Shown: piece by piece, positions 6,820 through 9,745 of the stretch | Numbering within the stretch: the stretch's first letter is position 1 | Layout of the letters: each line of letters opens with the position of its first letter | Assembly (NCBI GenBank): GCA_023442485.1 | Contig: JAEZZG010000020.1 | Span: forward strand, 1 to 9,745 | From: Actinomycetes bacterium | GTDB taxonomy: Bacteria; Actinomycetota; Actinomycetes; Propionibacteriales; Propionibacteriaceae | Direction of reading: 5' to 3' | DNA length: 9,745 nt | Translations under genes and position numbers: made by a program | The notes under the pieces: generated by a model | Seen by the model: the letters and a program-made list of their open reading frames with translations, nothing else | The model's database searches: none | What the model was told of the DNA's origin: nothing

Positions 6820-9276
6820 TTATCGTGGGTATCGACGCAACCGTTCGACGACGTTTGCAGCCCGGGCGCGCAGCTTGGCGCCGACCTTGCGGAGCTGGTC
6901 GATCGTGCGGCGAGTATCGAAGTGGCGGATCCGTCCCGTGTGGCGTTCACGCAACACCACCACAGACCAGGCCTGGGCGGTGTAGCTATTGCTAACCACC
7001 TGGGCCTCGTCCATATGCCAGCAGTTGCCGTCCGGCTCGGCGTAAGCAGCAGTATCGACGATGCGCACCCATTCGTGGTCACGGTTGGCTCGCGGAATGG
7101 CGTAGTCCACCTGGCTCGCGGCCATATTGATCAACACCAGCAGGCAGTCACGCCGATCCCCAGTGTCGATCAGCAGTCGCAGGGCGCGTTCGGTGTCCGA
7201 GGCGGTGTGACCGTCGGGACGGCCAAAAATATAGGAGACATCTCCGTTGCCGCGCACCGCATCCCCGTAGTCGCGTTGACGCAAAGCCTGGTGTTCGCGA
7301 CGCAGGTTGGTGACGTAGTGGGCTAGCCGCCAGATCGGGTTCACTCCCGGCGCAGAATCTGCCATCCCGAAGTTGTCGTGGTAGCTCCAGTCGGAGTTCG
7401 ATTCGTCTACCAGCTCCCGGTGGGGTGCCCGCGAGGCAGCCTGTTCCCAGTTCTGCCACACCCCGGCGGAATCAATCGAATAGGGGTTGTTGTTGCCGTT
7501 TTGGGTACGACCGTATTCATCACCGGCCACCACCATCGGCACCCCGCGCGACACCATGAGGACAGTCCAGAAGTTACGCAGGCGTTGACGGCGCAGAGCC
7601 TGGTCGCCACCGGAATCCCAGGAGTCGTTATCGTCGGAGCCTCCGTCTGAGGGGCCGAACGGCCACGGTTGATTGTTGTCCTTGGTGTTGTAGGACACCA
7701 GGTCGGCCATGGTGAAACCGTCGTGGGCAGTGATGAAATTGACTGAGGTGAATGCCCCGCCGTGGGAGGCGAAGTGATCGTAGTCGCCGTTCATCCTGGC
7801 GATGAAGTCGTAGGTGTTGGCGTCGCCCTTCATGAAACAGCGGACGGCATCGCGGAACCTGCCATTCCACTCCGACCAGCCCTGAGGGAAGTTACCGACC
7901 TCGTAGCCCCACAGATCCCAGGCTTCGGCGACGACCTCAGCGCCTACCTCTCCTGCCCAATCTCGGATCGCCAGCATCAGCGGGTGGTCGGGGAAGAAGC
8001 GCCGCTGAAGATTCCAATCCTCGGCGTCAGCATCGAAGGGTTTGCGGCCAAGAACCGGCGCCAAGTCGAATCGGAACCCGTCCACCCCCATCTTGTCGTA
8101 CCAGTAGGCCAATGAATCCAGGACGAGCCTCTGGCTGACCTCGGTGGAGAAATTCAAGGTGTTGGAGACCCCGGTTGCCCCGTCGACTAGACGTTTTTCG
8201 TGAGTCATCGAATAGTAATCTGCGGTGGCAAATCCACCCAGCGATGTGAACCCGGTGGTGTTGAGGTCACCATTCCAGTGGCCGCCTTCCCCGGAGTGGT
8301 TGTAGACGACGTCGAGGTAGACCTCAATACCTTCGCGGTGGAAGGCCTTCACCATCTGTTTGAACTCGTGGGTTGGCCCGCCAGGGGATTGGTCGTAGGC
8401 ATAGGACTTGATGGGCGCGAAATAAGCCAAGGTCTCGTAGCCCCAATAGTTGAAGGTGCCCTCGGTCATGTCCGACTTGGATGTCTCATGGACCGGCAAC
8501 AGTTCGATGGTGTTGAAGCCGAGTGACTTCAGATAGGGAGCAAGATAGCCTGCGCCCCGATAGGTGCCACGGTATTCGTCCGGGACATCATCCATATCCG
8601 CTAGCGAAGGGATATCGGCGAAGATGTCTTCAAGGCGCGTTGACGACGGATGCCGGGTCAACCCCTTGACGTGGGCTTCGTAGATGATTCGATCCTCAGG
8701 AGAATGGTTCGGACGACGGCCGGTGCGCGTCGAATCAGCGATGATGATCCCCTTCGGAGCCCATTTGCCGGTATCGAAGTTTCGTCGTGGAGCCCCGAAA
8801 TAATCATCTGCACCAGTGCCGAACATGCCAGAGTCAAAATCGCTCTCGGCAATCAGCGGGGAGTTCGGGGTGTGGGAAATCTCCCTGGCGTAGGGGTCGA
8901 ATAGGAGTTTGTTCGGGTTGAAGCGGTTGCCGTCCTCATCGAAATCGGCTTTGAAACCGGCGTCGGAACCGCCTCTAGTCCAGGCCTCGTCCCATTCCCA
9001 GTTCGGGCCCCACACCCGGAAGCCGTAGTAGTCACCGTGACCGCAGTTGTCAGCTTGGGCACGCCACACACCGTCCTTGCCTCGAACCATGTCGATGATG
9101 GTGCACGCCTCAGCTCCGATAGGGGCGTCGAAAAGTTCGAGGATGACCCGGGTAGCTTTTGTCGCGTAGACAGCGAAAGTCGTCATATCAGTGCCTGGGA
9201 TGGGGTGGGCACCGAGTTCCCAGGTGGCGTCCGCCCAATCGCTCTCGGAAATCAGGGGGACTGGTGTGTTCGTCAT
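6820..9276 (-). CDS. glgX: Glycogen debranching enzyme GlgX (GH13 isoamylase type)
   Basis: An 818-aa cytoplasmic enzyme that hydrolyses alpha-1,6 branch links in glycogen, usually after phosphorylase has shortened the outer chains. The N-terminal part is a CBM48/isoamylase-N beta-sandwich (about 15-120). The GH13 barrel shows region I DVVYNH (322-327), region II FRFDLAP with nucleophile D404, region III VVAEAWD with acid/base E451, and region IV TAHDGF with transition-state D519. A C-terminal beta domain follows. It is longer than the E. coli enzyme (657 aa). Part of the extra length is an Arg/Lys-rich helical tail of about 40 residues from 779 on, after the last beta-strand (WSVVVLRER). The ATG at 9276 has AGAAGGG (9289-9283) 6 nt upstream. 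It is the first gene of the leftward cluster and diverges from the response regulator. The TreX-type trehalose-pathway debranching role is an alternative, as the sequences are alike; no treY/treZ is in the window. Confidence 0.94.
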   Translation of the reverse strand: MTNTPVPLISESDWADATWELGAHPIPGTDMTTFAVYATKATRVILELFDAPIGAEACTIIDMVRGKDGVWRAQADNCGHGDYYGFRVWGPNWEWDEAWTRGGSDAGFKADFDEDGNRFNPNKLLFDPYAREISHTPNSPLIAESDFDSGMFGTGADDYFGAPRRNFDTGKWAPKGIIIADSTRTGRRPNHSPEDRIIYEAHVKGLTRHPSSTRLEDIFADIPSLADMDDVPDEYRGTYRGAGYLAPYLKSLGFNTIELLPVHETSKSDMTEGTFNYWGYETLAYFAPIKSYAYDQSPGGPTHEFKQMVKAFHREGIEVYLDVVYNHSGEGGHWNGDLNTTGFTSLGGFATADYYSMTHEKRLVDGATGVSNTLNFSTEVSQRLVLDSLAYWYDKMGVDGFRFDLAPVLGRKPFDADAEDWNLQRRFFPDHPLMLAIRDWAGEVGAEVVAEAWDLWGYEVGNFPQGWSEWNGRFRDAVRCFMKGDANTYDFIARMNGDYDHFASHGGAFTSVNFITAHDGFTMADLVSYNTKDNNQPWPFGPSDGGSDDNDSWDSGGDQALRRQRLRNFWTVLMVSRGVPMVVAGDEYGRTQNGNNNPYSIDSAGVWQNWEQAASRAPHRELVDESNSDWSYHDNFGMADSAPGVNPIWRLAHYVTNLRREHQALRQRDYGDAVRGNGDVSYIFGRPDGHTASDTERALRLLIDTGDRRDCLLVLINMAASQVDYAIPRANRDHEWVRIVDTAAYAEPDGNCWHMDEAQVVSNSYTAQAWSVVVLRERHTGRIRHFDTRRTIDQLRKVGAKLRARAANVVERLRRYPR

Positions 9277-9318
9277 GAATAACCCTTCTGAGGTGTCTCG
9301 ACACGATGATTGCGTTCC

Positions 9319-9346
9319 ATCTTACCGGCATGAACTAGGCAGTCAG
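9319..9346 (-). promoter_or_regulatory. Candidate glgX promoter
   Basis: On the minus strand CTGACT (9346-9341) and TAAGAT (9324-9319) are separated by 16 bp. Each matches the sigma-70-type -35 and -10 consensus in 4 of 6 positions. Transcription would begin near 9312, leaving a leader of about 36 nt before the glgX ATG. The leader contains a short inverted repeat GTGTC-TC-GACAC (9293-9304). This was picked by eye and is a weak prediction. Confidence 0.35.
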
Positions 9347-9378
9347 GCCGGTGTGTGCCGGATCTGCGGATTCGCTGA

Positions 9379-9418
9379 GGTGATTTAGGTGATTGCCTAA
9401 GCACAAGGGTGATTTAGG
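9379..9418 (+). promoter_or_regulatory. Direct repeats upstream of the response regulator (possible operator)
   Basis: The 11-mer GGTGATTTAGG occurs exactly at 9379-9389 and 9408-9418, with a third partial copy GGTGATT at 9388-9394. TTAGG-N6-CCTAA (about 9385-9400) forms an inverted repeat across the first two. The last copy includes the AGGG that serves as ribosome binding site of the response regulator. Repeats of this kind just upstream of an OmpR-type regulator are often its own binding sites, but the spacing (9 and 20 bp) is not the usual 10-11 bp. Confidence 0.35.
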
Positions 9419-9425
9419 GCAGAAT

Positions 9426-9745
9426 GTGTTTGTGAGTCGAGTTCTGATTGTCGAAGATGCCGATGCGATCCGGCTATCGGTGAAGTCAGCCCTACAATCC
9501 CAGGGTCACCAGGTCTACGACCTCGCAAGCGACGAGGGTTTCGATGCAGCCCTCAGCGAGTTTCAACCGGAACTAGTCATCCTCGATATCATGCTGCCTG
9601 GCAAACGTGACGGTTTCGATCTGCTCGCCGTCGTCAATGAAGTATCCAACGCTGGCGTGATTATGTTGACCGCCAAAGATGACGTCAAAGATCGGGTTCG
9701 CGGGCTGGTTCAAGGCGCAGATGACTATGTGATCAAGCCATTCGC
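9426..9745 (+). CDS. OmpR-type response regulator, receiver domain (3' end outside window)
   Basis: The visible 106 codons encode a CheY-like receiver domain of a two-component system. Seen directly: the acidic pair E10-D11 in VLIVED, the phospho-acceptor D54 in VILDIMLPG, the switch residue T82 in IMLTAK, and K104 in the final KPF. The sequence stops at the end of the receiver, so the output domain is not visible; a winged-helix DNA-binding domain is expected from the receiver type. Between PG and DGF there are two residues (KR) where most relatives have one. Two in-frame GTGs are possible, 9426 and 9432: AGGG (9416-9419) is 6 nt from the first and 12 from the second, so 9426 is chosen; the alternative protein would begin MSRVLIVED. 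The gene diverges from glgX, and a sensor kinase would be expected downstream. Confidence 0.88.
   Translation, partial: MFVSRVLIVEDADAIRLSVKSALQSQGHQVYDLASDEGFDAALSEFQPELVILDIMLPGKRDGFDLLAVVNEVSNAGVIMLTAKDDVKDRVRGLVQGADDYVIKPF

Noticed and set aside
6774..7082. N-terminal extension of the PBP frame
   Set aside because: It overlaps the glgX coding region on the same strand, lacks homology-like features, and would bury the lipoprotein signal peptide; the start at 6773 has a well-spaced SD.
6922..7326. Plus-strand open frame of 134 codons
   Set aside because: It lies wholly antisense to the glgX 3' part and resembles no family.
1..9745. CRISPR array, insertion sequence, tRNA or rRNA
   Set aside because: No regularly spaced long repeats, transposase frame, terminal inverted repeats or tRNA-like cloverleaf were seen on reading through the window.

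Overview
The window reads as chromosomal DNA of a moderately GC-rich actinobacterium, most likely in the Propionibacteriaceae (Cutibacterium/Propionibacterium-like). This rests on gene content and order, not on a database match. A CCA-adding enzyme followed by a large secreted DUF6049-type protein recalls the mycobacterial pcnA - mutT4 - DUF6049 - murJ block. A MecA-like lipoprotein PBP resembles mycobacterial PBP-lipo. Very long poly-C/poly-G tracts are a known feature of Cutibacterium genomes. No mobile element, CRISPR array, tRNA or rRNA is visible.

Layout, right to left along the minus strand: (1) glgX, a glycogen debranching enzyme (9276-6820); (2) a class B penicillin-binding lipoprotein (6773-4719); (3) an MscS-type mechanosensitive channel (4642-3695); (4) pcnA, the CCA tRNA nucleotidyltransferase (3683-2235); (5) a DUF6049-type secreted, membrane-anchored protein (2192 to beyond base 1). 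All five point the same way, with gaps of 46, 76, 11 and 42 nt and no convincing terminator, so they could form one transcription unit or a few overlapping ones. A candidate glgX promoter lies at 9319-9346. Diverging from glgX on the plus strand, an OmpR-type response regulator starts at about 9426 and runs off the right edge. The 149-bp divergent spacer carries direct repeats that could be an operator.

The genes fall into envelope functions (PBP, mechanosensitive channel, DUF6049 protein, and probably murJ just outside the window), tRNA 3'-end maturation and glycogen breakdown. The most striking element is at the left edge. The cytoplasmic tail of the DUF6049 protein is encoded through 27 consecutive C residues (minus strand), followed by a second run of 10 C and a Shine-Dalgarno-like AAGGGG at the very end. 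This has the form of a hypermutable contingency locus placed where the tail ends and the next gene, presumably the lipid II flippase murJ, should begin. It may also be where an assembly broke, so the tract length needs care. A second oddity is that the only strong Shine-Dalgarno of this gene sits in front of an in-frame ATT codon.
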